From Marinomonas agarivorans (GTDB lineage: Bacteria; Pseudomonadota; Gammaproteobacteria; Pseudomonadales; Marinomonadaceae), in assembly GCA_002173415.2 (NCBI GenBank), contig NHNK02000010.1, positions 1-64,000 of the forward strand: DNA of 64,000 nucleotides, given 5' to 3'. The notes under the pieces were generated by a model, which saw nothing but the letters and a program-made list of their open reading frames with translations, searched no databases and was not told where the DNA came from. A program made the position numbers and the translations under genes. Shown piece by piece: positions 20,694 to 29,096 of the stretch (position 1 is the stretch's first letter; each line of letters starts with the position of its first letter).

Positions 20694-22910
20694 ATGGACG
20701 TGTCTTTTATTCTTGATGCTCTTAATGACAAACAACGTGAAGCTGTGGCGGCACCATTACAAAATACCCTGATTCTTGCCGGAGCAGGCAGTGGAAAAAC
20801 ACGTGTTCTAGTACATCGTATTGCTTGGCTCATGCACGCCTATGAAGTATCCCCTTTTAGCATTATGGCGGTAACCTTTACCAATAAAGCTGCGAAAGAG
20901 ATGCAAGCACGTATAGAGCAATTAGTTGGTTTACCACCACAAGGGATGTGGGTTGGTACCTTCCACAGTTTGGCTCATAGGTTGTTAAGAGCGCATTGGC
21001 GTGATGCGGGGTTAAAGCAAAACTTCCAAATTATGGACAGTGATGATCAGCTCCGTCTGATTAAGCGTATCATGCGCGAGCAAAATATTGACGAAACCCG
21101 TTGGCCACCGAAGCAAGTTTGTTGGTTCATTAATGCCCAAAAAGATGAAGGCCGTCGAGCTGCTCATGTGCCACCAAGCAATGATCCTTTTTCGCAAGGC
21201 ATGCATCAACTTTACTATACGTATGAAGAAGTCTGTGAGCGAACAGGCGTATTAGACTTTGGTGAGCTGCTTTTGCGCGCCCATGAATTGTTACTGAATA
21301 CGCCTGCTTTGCTAAGGCATTATCAGCAGCGCTTTGTACATGTATTGGTGGATGAATTCCAAGACACTAATACGATCCAATATGCTTGGCTGCGGCTACT
21401 AGTAGGCGATCAAGGTTCCATTACCGCCGTCGGGGATGACGATCAATCTATCTACGGTTGGCGTGGGGCGAAAATAGAAAACATCCAACACTTTAATAAA
21501 CACTTTCATGATGTGAGTACCATTCGCCTTGAGCAAAATTATCGCTCCACAGGCCATATACTCAAAGCAGCCAATGGCTTAATCAAGAATAACGATGATC
21601 GATTAGGCAAAGAGCTTTGGACGGATAGTGGCGAAGGGGAACCTATTTCTCTTTACGCTGGTTTCAATGAGCAAGATGAAGCACGTTTTATTATCAGCAT
21701 TATCAAAAAGTGGCGTGATGATGGCACCAGCCTCAGGGATATGGCAATTCTATATCGTTCGAATGCACAATCTCGGGTGATAGAAGAATGCCTAGTACGA
21801 GAACAAATTGCTTATCGTATTTATGGTGGACACAGATTCTACGATCGTCTGGAGATTAAAAACGCCTTGGCTTATGCTCGTTTGGGTATTGATGTCAATG
21901 ATGACAGCGCCATGGAAAGAGTCATTAATATTCCACCCAGAGGCATTGGCGAGCGGAGTATCGGCACTATTAGAGAATTAGCCAGAGATCAAGGCTGTTC
22001 TATGTGGCAAGCAGCAATGGAAATAGTGAGGCAAGAACTGCTTCCCGCGCGTGCCACCAATGCAATCAAAGCGTTTTTAGAGCTCATCCAAGGCATGCAA
22101 TTAACCATTCAGACCGACAATTTAAGTCTTGGCGATATTTTTGAGCAACTGATCAAAGAAGCGGGCCTGATTCCTTACCATGAAAAAGAAAAAGGCGAAA
22201 AAGGCGCGGCCAGAGTCGAGAACCTGAAAGAACTCGTCAATGCGGCCAGTGGCTTTAGCTGGACCCAAGAAGACGCCGAAGAAGAGGAATACAGCTCTCC
22301 CATGATGGCCTTTCTTGATCAAGCAGTGTTGGATGCAGGCGAAGCGCAAGCGGATGAATATCAGGATGCCATTCAATTGATGACGTTGCATTCCGCCAAA
22401 GGGTTGGAATTCCCCTTGGTATTTCTCACGGGTGTCGAGGAAAACCTCTTCCCCAGTCGCATGTCGTTTGAAGAGCCCGGTCGCTTAGAAGAAGAAAGAC
22501 GACTTTGTTATGTTGGCATTACGCGGGCAATGGAAAAGCTCTACATCACCTATGCCGAATCTCGACGTTTGCATGGCAGCGACTCTTTTAACAGTCCATC
22601 ACGCTTCATTAACGAAATACCGCCAGAATGTTTAGAAGAAGTACGACTACGTTCGCAAGTATCACGACCAGTTTCAACCCAAAGACCTACTTTTGAACGA
22701 CCTATTACCAGAGCTGCACAACTGCAAGGTTATCAAGTGCCTGAGACCAACGTCAGTATGGGAGATCGAGTCAATCATCCCATTTTTGGCGAAGGCTTAG
22801 TGGTGAACTACGAAGGCCAAGGCCCACAAGCCAGAGTTCAAGTGAATTTTGATGACCAGGGCACAAAATGGTTAGTGTTAGCCTTCGCTAAATTGGAAGT
22901 GCTATCGTAA
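20694..22910 (+). CDS. uvrD: DNA helicase II UvrD
   Basis: Superfamily 1A 3'-5' helicase for nucleotide excision and mismatch repair. The 738-aa protein has Walker A AGAGSGKT at residues 29-36, VDEFQDTN (motif II), GDDDQSIYGWRGA (motif III), QNYRS (motif IV), TLHSAKGLEF (motif V) and VGITRA (motif VI). It ends in a Tudor-like C-terminal segment (GDRVNHPIFGEGLVVN) that binds RNA polymerase or UvrB in homologues. The N-terminus DVSFILDALNDKQREAVAAP is UvrD-like rather than Rep-like. A 5-bp-arm palindrome (20556-20568, CTGTC-atc-GACAG) is upstream but does not fit the LexA spacing. Confidence 0.93.
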   Translation: MDVSFILDALNDKQREAVAAPLQNTLILAGAGSGKTRVLVHRIAWLMHAYEVSPFSIMAVTFTNKAAKEMQARIEQLVGLPPQGMWVGTFHSLAHRLLRAHWRDAGLKQNFQIMDSDDQLRLIKRIMREQNIDETRWPPKQVCWFINAQKDEGRRAAHVPPSNDPFSQGMHQLYYTYEEVCERTGVLDFGELLLRAHELLLNTPALLRHYQQRFVHVLVDEFQDTNTIQYAWLRLLVGDQGSITAVGDDDQSIYGWRGAKIENIQHFNKHFHDVSTIRLEQNYRSTGHILKAANGLIKNNDDRLGKELWTDSGEGEPISLYAGFNEQDEARFIISIIKKWRDDGTSLRDMAILYRSNAQSRVIEECLVREQIAYRIYGGHRFYDRLEIKNALAYARLGIDVNDDSAMERVINIPPRGIGERSIGTIRELARDQGCSMWQAAMEIVRQELLPARATNAIKAFLELIQGMQLTIQTDNLSLGDIFEQLIKEAGLIPYHEKEKGEKGAARVENLKELVNAASGFSWTQEDAEEEEYSSPMMAFLDQAVLDAGEAQADEYQDAIQLMTLHSAKGLEFPLVFLTGVEENLFPSRMSFEEPGRLEEERRLCYVGITRAMEKLYITYAESRRLHGSDSFNSPSRFINEIPPECLEEVRLRSQVSRPVSTQRPTFERPITRAAQLQGYQVPETNVSMGDRVNHPIFGEGLVVNYEGQGPQARVQVNFDDQGTKWLVLAFAKLEVLS

Positions 22911-22927
22911 AAAGCGTCACCATAAAC

Positions 22928-23578
22928 CTATTTAGGTCGTTTGATCCGCTTGAACACAAACCAGCCAAACCAAACTGCGCTAGTAAGCCCAATGGCTGCG
23001 AATATAGCAGGCTTAGGGTTTTCTAATGTGCTGATCGAACCGGCGTAAGTCGCAATGAGAGTGTAAGGGACCGTGCTAATCAGCCAAAATGCTAAAAATT
23101 TTCCAAACGGCATTTTTGTCATCCCAGCCATACAAGCTGACACCTCAGGCAAAATAGGCATAGCCCTAGATAACAGTATGATGACGGGGCCGTGCTGTTG
23201 GTATGTTGTGGTCGCTTCTATTCGTTTTACCGGATCTTTAATTAACAGTGCAATCATTCTATCTCCATACTTTGCACTCAATCCATAACCACAAACGCCC
23301 GCCAAGAAGATACCAGAAATCGCCGCGAGAGCGCCTAATTGCCACCCAAGAAAGTAGCCTCCTATGATCATGACAGTGAGAGTCGGCATAGCAATAAACA
23401 AATCGATAAACAGCAAAAAACTCACCAAAGTCGCAACAACTATTGGATTAACTGTTTGGGCAAAAGCTAGCCATGATTCGATTTTTGCAACCGTAAGAAC
23501 CCCAGAAAAGTTAAGTAGAACAAATGTGCTGGCAAAAAAGAGCGCCAAACCAAGCATGGCTTTTAGTAATGATTTCAT
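22928..23578 (-). CDS. VTT-domain (TVP38/TMEM64, DedA-like) membrane protein
   Basis: The 216-aa inner-membrane protein has about five transmembrane segments. The VTT core is visible: GGYFLGWQLGALAAISG, the YGDR segment, and LLSRAMPILPEVSACMAGMTKMPFGKF, the re-entrant region with its conserved arginine and proline. Family members are implicated in lipid scrambling and membrane homeostasis. It converges on uvrD and is followed upstream (same strand, 9 nt) by the DUF2141 gene, suggesting an operon with the SDR. Confidence 0.85.
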   Translation of the reverse strand: MKSLLKAMLGLALFFASTFVLLNFSGVLTVAKIESWLAFAQTVNPIVVATLVSFLLFIDLFIAMPTLTVMIIGGYFLGWQLGALAAISGIFLAGVCGYGLSAKYGDRMIALLIKDPVKRIEATTTYQQHGPVIILLSRAMPILPEVSACMAGMTKMPFGKFLAFWLISTVPYTLIATYAGSISTLENPKPAIFAAIGLTSAVWFGWFVFKRIKRPK

Positions 23579-23587
23579 ATCTAAGAC

Positions 23588-24055
23588 CTATGGGTAAATG
23601 AGAGCGATATCGATTGAGTCAGTAATATCGTTTAAACCTAGTTTGGCTTTTTTAAACGAAGGCGGGCCAAATCGTATCTTGGCGCCATTTGAAAACCCCA
23701 GCCCTTCGGCAGGAAAGATGCCTGTCCAATTTTTGGTAACTTGGCCATCGTCATTTTCGTCATGCAACACTTTTAGAGCGAATGTCTCTAAGTTGATTGT
23801 AAGGGGAAATTCGAGCGTTGATTTTGAGGCGATTTTTTTCTCAATCATCACCGCTTTGCTATGGTCCTTTGGGAAGCCCTCACTGCTAAATAGCATGAGG
23901 GTAATGCTACCAGAGCGTTTTACGTCGATATTGGTAATACGCACGGTAACCTCTTTGGCTGATACCGAGCTTAATGTCGATGTTGATAAAGCCGGTGCAG
24001 ATAGGACAGGCAATAGCAAAGTCATCATGATTCTTCGAAAGGCGTTTGGTTTCAT
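23588..24055 (-). CDS. DUF2141 secreted protein
   Basis: The 155-aa protein has an N-terminal signal-like hydrophobic stretch (about residues 8-33). The DUF2141 core follows: ALKVLHDENDDGQ, the TGIFPAEGLGFSN pattern, then FGPPSFKKAKL. It is probably exported to the periplasm. Family function is unknown. It is packed 2 nt from the SDR gene upstream and 9 nt from the VTT gene downstream, so co-transcription is likely. Confidence 0.85.
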   Translation of the reverse strand: MKPNAFRRIMMTLLLPVLSAPALSTSTLSSVSAKEVTVRITNIDVKRSGSITLMLFSSEGFPKDHSKAVMIEKKIASKSTLEFPLTINLETFALKVLHDENDDGQVTKNWTGIFPAEGLGFSNGAKIRFGPPSFKKAKLGLNDITDSIDIALIYP

Positions 24056-24057
24056 GG

Positions 24058-24819
24058 TTACGCTTCCTTCATTATTTTTTTGGCGATACTAGGTGCAACG
24101 CGTAATAACACACGCAATAAGGCCACCTTGCCGATGTCATTGATGAGTTGACCTTTTTCAATACCATTAACAATGGCTTGGGCAGCTTGCTTTGCAGAGA
24201 TTTTATTTTTGCCTCTACCTTGGGTCATAGATGTGTCCACTATGGGTAAAAACGCCTGCATTACTTGCACATTGGAATGCTCTAGCTGATACGCCAAACT
24301 TTGTGAAAAGACGTCCAGAGCGCCTTTGGTTGCGCAATAAATTGCCGAGCTAGATTTAGGCGCTAACGCTAAGCCAGAATTGATATTGACTATGGCGGTT
24401 TTACGCCTAGTTGCCTCTTCGTGCAGCAAAGCAGGCAGCAACAGATAACTAAGCGCACATATTGACGTGAAATTCAGATTAATTTGGCTCTCTATACTAG
24501 GGTAAGAGAAGTGGTCATCTAAAAAAGTAGGTGTATATTGAACAGCGGCATTATTGATCAGTACATCAATCGTGTTTGAGTGATGTAAAATTTGGGATGC
24601 AAGGTTTTTATATTGTTCTGGTTGAGATAAATCGGCAGCGAATGTCTTAACGGTAGGAAATTCACTTTTCAGTTTTTCTAACCGTTCACTTGCACGAGCA
24701 ACAACCATAATTTTATTTTTAGACTCTAGTAAGCGTACGATTTCGTAACCAATACCAGAGGTGCCTCCTGTGAGGACAATGGTCTTGTTGGCCAATGTTT
24801 TTAAATCTTTGTTGAGCAT
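24058..24819 (-). CDS. Short-chain dehydrogenase/reductase (DltE-like)
   Basis: The 253-aa SDR has the cofactor motif TGGTSGIG near residues 17-24, NNAA, and the catalytic Ser and YxxxK (INSGLAL, then YCATKGAL). The substrate is unknown. It is first in a leftward operon with the DUF2141 and VTT genes and is divergent from a Crp/Fnr regulator, which is a plausible controller. Confidence 0.87.
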   Translation of the reverse strand: MLNKDLKTLANKTIVLTGGTSGIGYEIVRLLESKNKIMVVARASERLEKLKSEFPTVKTFAADLSQPEQYKNLASQILHHSNTIDVLINNAAVQYTPTFLDDHFSYPSIESQINLNFTSICALSYLLLPALLHEEATRRKTAIVNINSGLALAPKSSSAIYCATKGALDVFSQSLAYQLEHSNVQVMQAFLPIVDTSMTQGRGKNKISAKQAAQAIVNGIEKGQLINDIGKVALLRVLLRVAPSIAKKIMKEA

Positions 24820-24891
24820 AATGATACCTGTTTAATGAGCATTAACATTGCGTTTCGATGGTGTCATTATGGTGGTGTGGCAGATGAGCGC

Positions 24892-24907
24892 ATTAACCCA
24901 AGTTAAT
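24892..24907. promoter_or_regulatory. Palindrome in the SDR-Crp/Fnr divergent promoter
   Basis: ATTAAC-CCAA-GTTAAT: 6-bp arms around four bases, ending 14 nt before the regulator start. A related ATTAAC half-site is at 24841. It is a candidate autoregulatory operator; this is inference from symmetry and position only. Confidence 0.4.
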
Positions 24908-24921
24908 AATCTGGATAAAAA

Positions 24922-25458
24922 ATGAACTTTGAAGATCTGGTTAAAAAGGTTGGTAGTCCGATAGTTTGCCCAAAGCAGAGACATGTGTTTCGTCAAGGCG
25001 ACGACGATGACAACCTCTATCTCTTGCAACAAGGTTTACTCAAGGCTTACTACATTGGCAATGATGGTAGAGAAACGATTAAATCTTTTATTCAACCTGA
25101 TAACGTTATTGGTAATTTGGGCGCGGCGTATGCTCACGAGGCTTGTACCTTTAATGTTGTTGCTTTGCAAGATTCACAACTTATCCGAATCCCGTTTAAA
25201 CAACTTATCGATGCGGTGAAAGACTCTCACGAAGTGGCTCAAAAAGTACTGGCCATACTCATGAGTTTGTCTATTAAAAAAGAGCGTCGTGAGTATGAAT
25301 TCCTTTCTCTATCAGCCGAGGAGCGTTACAGAGCGTTTTGTGACACCTCTCCTCAACTATTAGAATCCGTAACACAGAGTGATATTGCGCTTTATCTTGG
25401 TGTGACGCCTGTTGGGTTGAGCCGAATTAAAAAACGAGTTCATCAAAATAATAAATAG
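24922..25458 (+). CDS. Crp/Fnr-family transcriptional regulator
   Basis: The 178-aa protein has a cyclic-nucleotide-binding-like beta roll (residues 1-110, VFRQGDDDDNLYLLQQGLLKAYY) and a shortened C-terminal HTH (SDIALYLGVTPVGLSRIKKRV). There is no FNR-type cysteine cluster and the cAMP phosphate cassette is not evident, so the signal is unknown. It is transcribed divergently from the SDR operon. It is shorter than CRP (about 210 aa) because the hinge is compact. Confidence 0.85.
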   Translation: MNFEDLVKKVGSPIVCPKQRHVFRQGDDDDNLYLLQQGLLKAYYIGNDGRETIKSFIQPDNVIGNLGAAYAHEACTFNVVALQDSQLIRIPFKQLIDAVKDSHEVAQKVLAILMSLSIKKERREYEFLSLSAEERYRAFCDTSPQLLESVTQSDIALYLGVTPVGLSRIKKRVHQNNK

Positions 25459-25488
25459 ACTGAATTTTCGCGTAATAACATCATCAAG

Positions 25489-25542
25489 GTGGGAGCCACA
25501 AAAAATAGCGCTTGAGGCAAACCGCAGCAACGCCTACTATTT
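25489..25542 (+). promoter_or_regulatory. Candidate structured leader before the first TRAP binding protein
   Basis: A small hairpin GTGG-gag-CCAC (25489-25499) is followed by stem AAATAG (25503-25508) with CTATTT (25537-25542). This encloses a second stem AGGC (25515-25518) with GCCT (25532-25535) around a 13-nt purine-rich loop. No known riboswitch class was recognised with confidence. It may simply be leader structure. Confidence 0.3.
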
Positions 25543-25605
25543 GCTCTCTGACATGACAAAAAAATAAACAATGTTGGTTAAAAACTATAAGAAAACGGGG
25601 AAATT

Positions 25606-26712
25606 ATGACAATTAAGCGTTTAGCAAAATGGGTGTTAGCTAGTGTTGCTGCGGTAGCGCTCGTTGCCTGTGGTACAGATGAGTCTGCCGAGCAAGCTTC
25701 TGCAAGCTCGCAGTTTGAAACTGTGAATTGGAAAATGGTCACAACTTGGCCAAAAAACTTCCCAGGTTTGGGTACAGGTGCTGAAAAACTAGCGAAAAAC
25801 ATCACAGAAATGTCTGGTGGCCGCATTAATGTGAAAGTGTACGCGGCAGGCGAGCTCGTACCACCACTGGAAGTATTTGATGCTGTTTCCCGTGGAACAG
25901 CCGAATTAGGTCATGGTGCGGCTTACTACTGGAAAGGCAAGGCGCCAGCAGCGCAATTCTTTACCGCAGTGCCATTCGGTCTAACAGCACAAGAAATTAA
26001 TGCATGGATTTACCACGGTGGTGGTTTGGCGTTATGGGAAGAAGTATATCAACCCTTTAACCTGATTCCATTGGCAGTTGGTAATACGGGGGTGCAGATG
26101 GGAGGTTGGTTTAACAAAGAAATCAACTCCATGGCAGATTTTCAAGGTTTGAAAATGCGTATCCCAGGGCTAGGTGGTGAAGTACTGAAAAAAGTTGGCG
26201 GCACACCAGTCAACTTACCCGGTGGCGAGATTTTCACCGCGTTGCAAACTGGTACAATCGATGCGACTGAGTTTGTTGGCCCTTATAACGATTTAGCGTT
26301 TGGTTTACACAAAGCTGCAAAATACTACTACTACCCAGGTTGGCATGAGCCAGGTTCTGCAATGGAGCTGATCATTAATAAAGACGCTTTTGCTAAATTA
26401 CCTGCGGACCTACAGCTTATCGTACGTTCGGCGGCACGTCAGGCAAACACGGATATGCTTGATGAGTTTACAGCCTTGAATAACGATGCGCTTAACACCT
26501 TGATTAATGAGCACAAGGTACAATTAAGACCTCTACCAAATGATGTGTTAGCTGCTTTACGTAGTGCGTCAGAAGAGACCTTAAAAGAAGTAGCGGCAAG
26601 TGATGCGCTAAGTCAAAAAGTGTATGACTCCTTTGTACAATTTAGAGACAAAGTGAGTGCTTGGCATGCTGTTTCAGAAAACGCCTATGTTGAAGCCCGA
26701 GGCGCTAAATAA
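25606..26712 (+). CDS. TRAP transporter solute-binding lipoprotein (TakP/FcbT1-type), copy 1
   Basis: The 368-aa DctP-fold protein has a lipobox ending at Cys22 (LVACG), so it should be membrane-anchored on the periplasmic side. The core from residue 40 onward (KMVTTWPKNFPG, GELVPPLEVFDAVSRG, GHGAAYYWKGK, LPGGEIFTALQTGTIDATEFVGP, YYYPGWHEPGS) is the keto-acid/chloroaromatic TRAP family (COG4663-like). No membrane subunits are adjacent. The gene has its own terminator and is followed by a closely similar paralogue. The ligand is probably an organic acid. Confidence 0.88.
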   Translation: MTIKRLAKWVLASVAAVALVACGTDESAEQASASSQFETVNWKMVTTWPKNFPGLGTGAEKLAKNITEMSGGRINVKVYAAGELVPPLEVFDAVSRGTAELGHGAAYYWKGKAPAAQFFTAVPFGLTAQEINAWIYHGGGLALWEEVYQPFNLIPLAVGNTGVQMGGWFNKEINSMADFQGLKMRIPGLGGEVLKKVGGTPVNLPGGEIFTALQTGTIDATEFVGPYNDLAFGLHKAAKYYYYPGWHEPGSAMELIINKDAFAKLPADLQLIVRSAARQANTDMLDEFTALNNDALNTLINEHKVQLRPLPNDVLAALRSASEETLKEVAASDALSQKVYDSFVQFRDKVSAWHAVSENAYVEARGAK

Positions 26713-26747
26713 CGAAAAGTTGCGCTTTTGTAAGCAAAACGTGTATT

Positions 26748-26782
26748 AAAAAACCCTGCTTATTTACAAGCAGGGTTTTTTT
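26748..26782 (+). terminator. Terminator after the first TRAP binding protein
   Basis: Stem AACCCTGCTT / AAGCAGGGTT followed by a T-run. It suggests the second binding-protein gene is transcribed mainly from its own promoter. Confidence 0.9.
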
Positions 26783-26861
26783 ATGCGAGGTATCTATCGG
26801 AAGTTTTTTTCGTAATAATAACCAAGAATGTTTTATCTATGACCTAAAAACTGGAGGCATA

Positions 26862-27968
26862 ATGCCAATAAAACAGCTACATAAATGGACAGGTATTGCG
26901 TTACTTAGCACAATGCTCATGGCTTGTAACAGCAATGATAATGCTAATACATCAGCAAATGGAACGAGTTTTGACCCCGTTGTTTGGAAAATGGTAACAG
27001 CTTGGCCAAAGAACTTCCCTGGTGTGGGTACAGGGGCCGAGAAACTGGCCCAAAACATTACCACCATGTCAGGTGGGCGTATCAAGGTGACAGTATATGG
27101 CGCTGGCGAATTAGTACCGCCGCTAGAAGTGTTTGACGCTGTTTCACGAGGAACAGCCGAATTAGGTCATGGTGCGGCGTATTATTGGAAAGGCAAAGTG
27201 CCAGCCGCGCAATTTTTTACCTCGGTCCCTTTTGGTTTAACGGCGCAAGAAATGAACGCTTGGATTTATCATGGTGGCGGTCTTGAGCTGTGGGAAGAAG
27301 TGTATGCCCCTTTTAATGTTATCCCAATGGCAGCTGGTAATAACGGTGTGCAAATGGCGGGTTGGTTCAATAAAGAGATTAAATCTATTGAGGACTTTTC
27401 TGGTCTGAAAATGCGTATCCCAGGTCTTGGCGGTGAAGTACTGAAAAAAGTAGGTGGTGTGCCAGTTAACTTACCGGGTGGTGAAATTTTTACTGCACTG
27501 CAAACAGGTACCATTGATGCTACTGAATTCGCTGGCCCTTATAATGATTTAGCGTTTGGTTTTTACAAAGTCGCGAAATACTACTATTACCCAGGTTGGC
27601 ATGAACCTGGCTCTGTTTCGGAATTGATTGTCAATAAAACCGCATTTGAAAGTTTACCGGCGGATTTACAGAGTATCGTTCGCGCAGCGACACGTCAGAC
27701 AAATGGTGACATGCTAGAAGAGTACACATCACTTAATAACGATGCCTTGGAAATCTTGGTGCGAGATTATGATGTCGAGCTGAGAGCCTTACCGAGTGAT
27801 GTGATGCAAGTCTTACAACAAACCGCAGAAGAGATTTTGCTGGAAGTTGCACAGGAAGATGTGATGAGCCAAAAAGTATATGACTCTTTTGTGCAATTTA
27901 GGTCAAAAGTGAGTGCGTGGCATAGTATTTCGGAACACGCTTATATTAAAGCTCGTGATGGAAGGTAA
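26862..27968 (+). CDS. TRAP transporter solute-binding lipoprotein (TakP/FcbT1-type), copy 2
   Basis: The 368-aa protein has the same length and is clearly similar to the preceding gene throughout the mature domain, with the same landmarks (GAGELVPPLEVFDAVSRG, LPGGEIFTALQTGTIDATEF, YYYPGWHEPGS). The signal peptide ends at Cys22 (LMACN). The linker after the cysteine is rich in N and S and differs from copy 1. Substitutions cluster in the N- and C-terminal ends; for example TEFVGP becomes TEFAGP. It is a tandem duplicate that may have a different ligand range. Confidence 0.88.
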   Translation: MPIKQLHKWTGIALLSTMLMACNSNDNANTSANGTSFDPVVWKMVTAWPKNFPGVGTGAEKLAQNITTMSGGRIKVTVYGAGELVPPLEVFDAVSRGTAELGHGAAYYWKGKVPAAQFFTSVPFGLTAQEMNAWIYHGGGLELWEEVYAPFNVIPMAAGNNGVQMAGWFNKEIKSIEDFSGLKMRIPGLGGEVLKKVGGVPVNLPGGEIFTALQTGTIDATEFAGPYNDLAFGFYKVAKYYYYPGWHEPGSVSELIVNKTAFESLPADLQSIVRAATRQTNGDMLEEYTSLNNDALEILVRDYDVELRALPSDVMQVLQQTAEEILLEVAQEDVMSQKVYDSFVQFRSKVSAWHSISEHAYIKARDGR

Positions 27969-28322
27969 GCGCTCACTATTATTGACAGGCATTATCAACA
28001 GCTATTATCAAAAAATTGGTCACTATAAGGTGACCGTTACAAAAAGCAGAGCTCTTCAGGTGGATATCTCAGCCTTTACTGGCCAAGCCCATGTTGCATT
28101 TTGTTATACAACAAGGACTGGTAGCGGAGAAGGTCGTCGCTTAGGTGTGGATAACCCAAGAGTGATTAGTACTTATGGAAAAAACACTGATCATTTGTCA
28201 GTGAAACAGTAGGTCTAAGAGACCATAAGATGGAAAAGGCGGCATCTCATGAATAGAGGTGCCGCCTTTTTTAGTCAATATGTATTAGTTGCAAAACCTA
28301 CTAATGCATTCTCAATGTATCT
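27969..28322. other. Intergenic stretch with no supported gene
   Basis: About 350 nt between the second TRAP lipoprotein and the C-terminal PutA fragment. One frame stays open (27958-28212) but has no ribosome site and overlaps the upstream gene, so it is not called. Besides the terminator at 28234-28272 there is only a small hairpin (AGGTCT/AGACC, 28211-28224). Confidence 0.5.
28234..28272. terminator. Bidirectional terminator between the TRAP lipoprotein and putA
   Basis: AAAAGGCGGCATCTC pairs with GAGGTGCCGCCTTTT (one G-T wobble) with a 7-nt loop. There are A and T runs on either side, so it can serve both the rightward lipoprotein gene and the leftward putA transcript. Confidence 0.88.
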
Positions 28323-29066
28323 TTACTCACTTTCTAATGCTAGCAATTCTGCGTTACCACCGATGGCAGTAATATTGTTAGACACCGTTTTTTCAGTCAC
28401 AAAATTGAATACATAATGCGGTTGTACAATTTCGCCTAATGTTTTCTCATCCGTTTCTGCGATTAAACGGCAGAGACTGCCCGTTCTACTTGCCAGTTTT
28501 CGTTGCAATTGTTGCGCCTGTTGATGGGTGCAAATGCTGGCCACGCCAGCAACCTCGTTGGCGGTTAATAGCGTTTCGAAATGTGAATCTGGCATATGTT
28601 GTATAACATCTTTGCCAAGAAAAGGGCTTAGTTTACGGACAATATCCTCGCCTGTTTCCCCAAATATGATGACCGTATTACCTGTCACCAGTGCCGTGAT
28701 AACTTGCCCTAGCAAGCCTTCGAGTGCTGTTGGTGAAGGCGCTACGAGTAACCTGATTAGGAAAACACCTCTACCTTGCAATGACAGTTCATTGACTTCC
28801 CCTGTTGGTCCAGGCATCAGCTGTTTTTCGACAATATGCTTGCTGGCATTGTCGAGTTGCCATTTGGCCATTTTGTCGAAGGTCTCCTTGGGTTGGGTGT
28901 CCTTCGATTGTCTATTGGATTGCCTGAAAAATTCTAAGGCGGTGGTCAAGGTATTTATTCGTACACTGGCATCTTGTTGGTGCCAAGTAGCAAAAGCCTC
29001 ATAGGCGGCACACAGTACTTTTTTAGCATTGTGTTGAGATTGGTTGATCGTATTTTTATCTGCCAT
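28323..29066 (-). CDS. putA: PutA C-terminal ALDH-superfamily domain, separated from PutA by a TAG
   Basis: The 247-aa protein corresponds to the C-terminal domain of long PutA proteins: MPGPTGEVNELSLQGRGVFL, then a domain resembling an ALDH Rossmann fold without catalytic residues. It ends with the tail NNITAIGGNAELLALE, which in PutA dimers closes the P5C dehydrogenase site. It is in the same frame as the upstream putA reading frame, and the eleven codons from the TAG (29097-29099) to ATG 29066 are open. It could be translated from ATG 29066 (weak GAGAG site), by stop read-through, or be a broken C-terminus. Confidence 0.75.
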   Translation of the reverse strand: MADKNTINQSQHNAKKVLCAAYEAFATWHQQDASVRINTLTTALEFFRQSNRQSKDTQPKETFDKMAKWQLDNASKHIVEKQLMPGPTGEVNELSLQGRGVFLIRLLVAPSPTALEGLLGQVITALVTGNTVIIFGETGEDIVRKLSPFLGKDVIQHMPDSHFETLLTANEVAGVASICTHQQAQQLQRKLASRTGSLCRLIAETDEKTLGEIVQPHYVFNFVTEKTVSNNITAIGGNAELLALESE

Positions 29067-29096
29067 ATTGTTGCTCTCTAATTTGTACTTTCTAGT

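Noticed and set aside
27958-28212. Small rightward frame after the second TRAP lipoprotein (84 aa)
   Set aside because: It has no ribosome site, overlaps the end of the upstream gene, and its product has no gene-like pattern.
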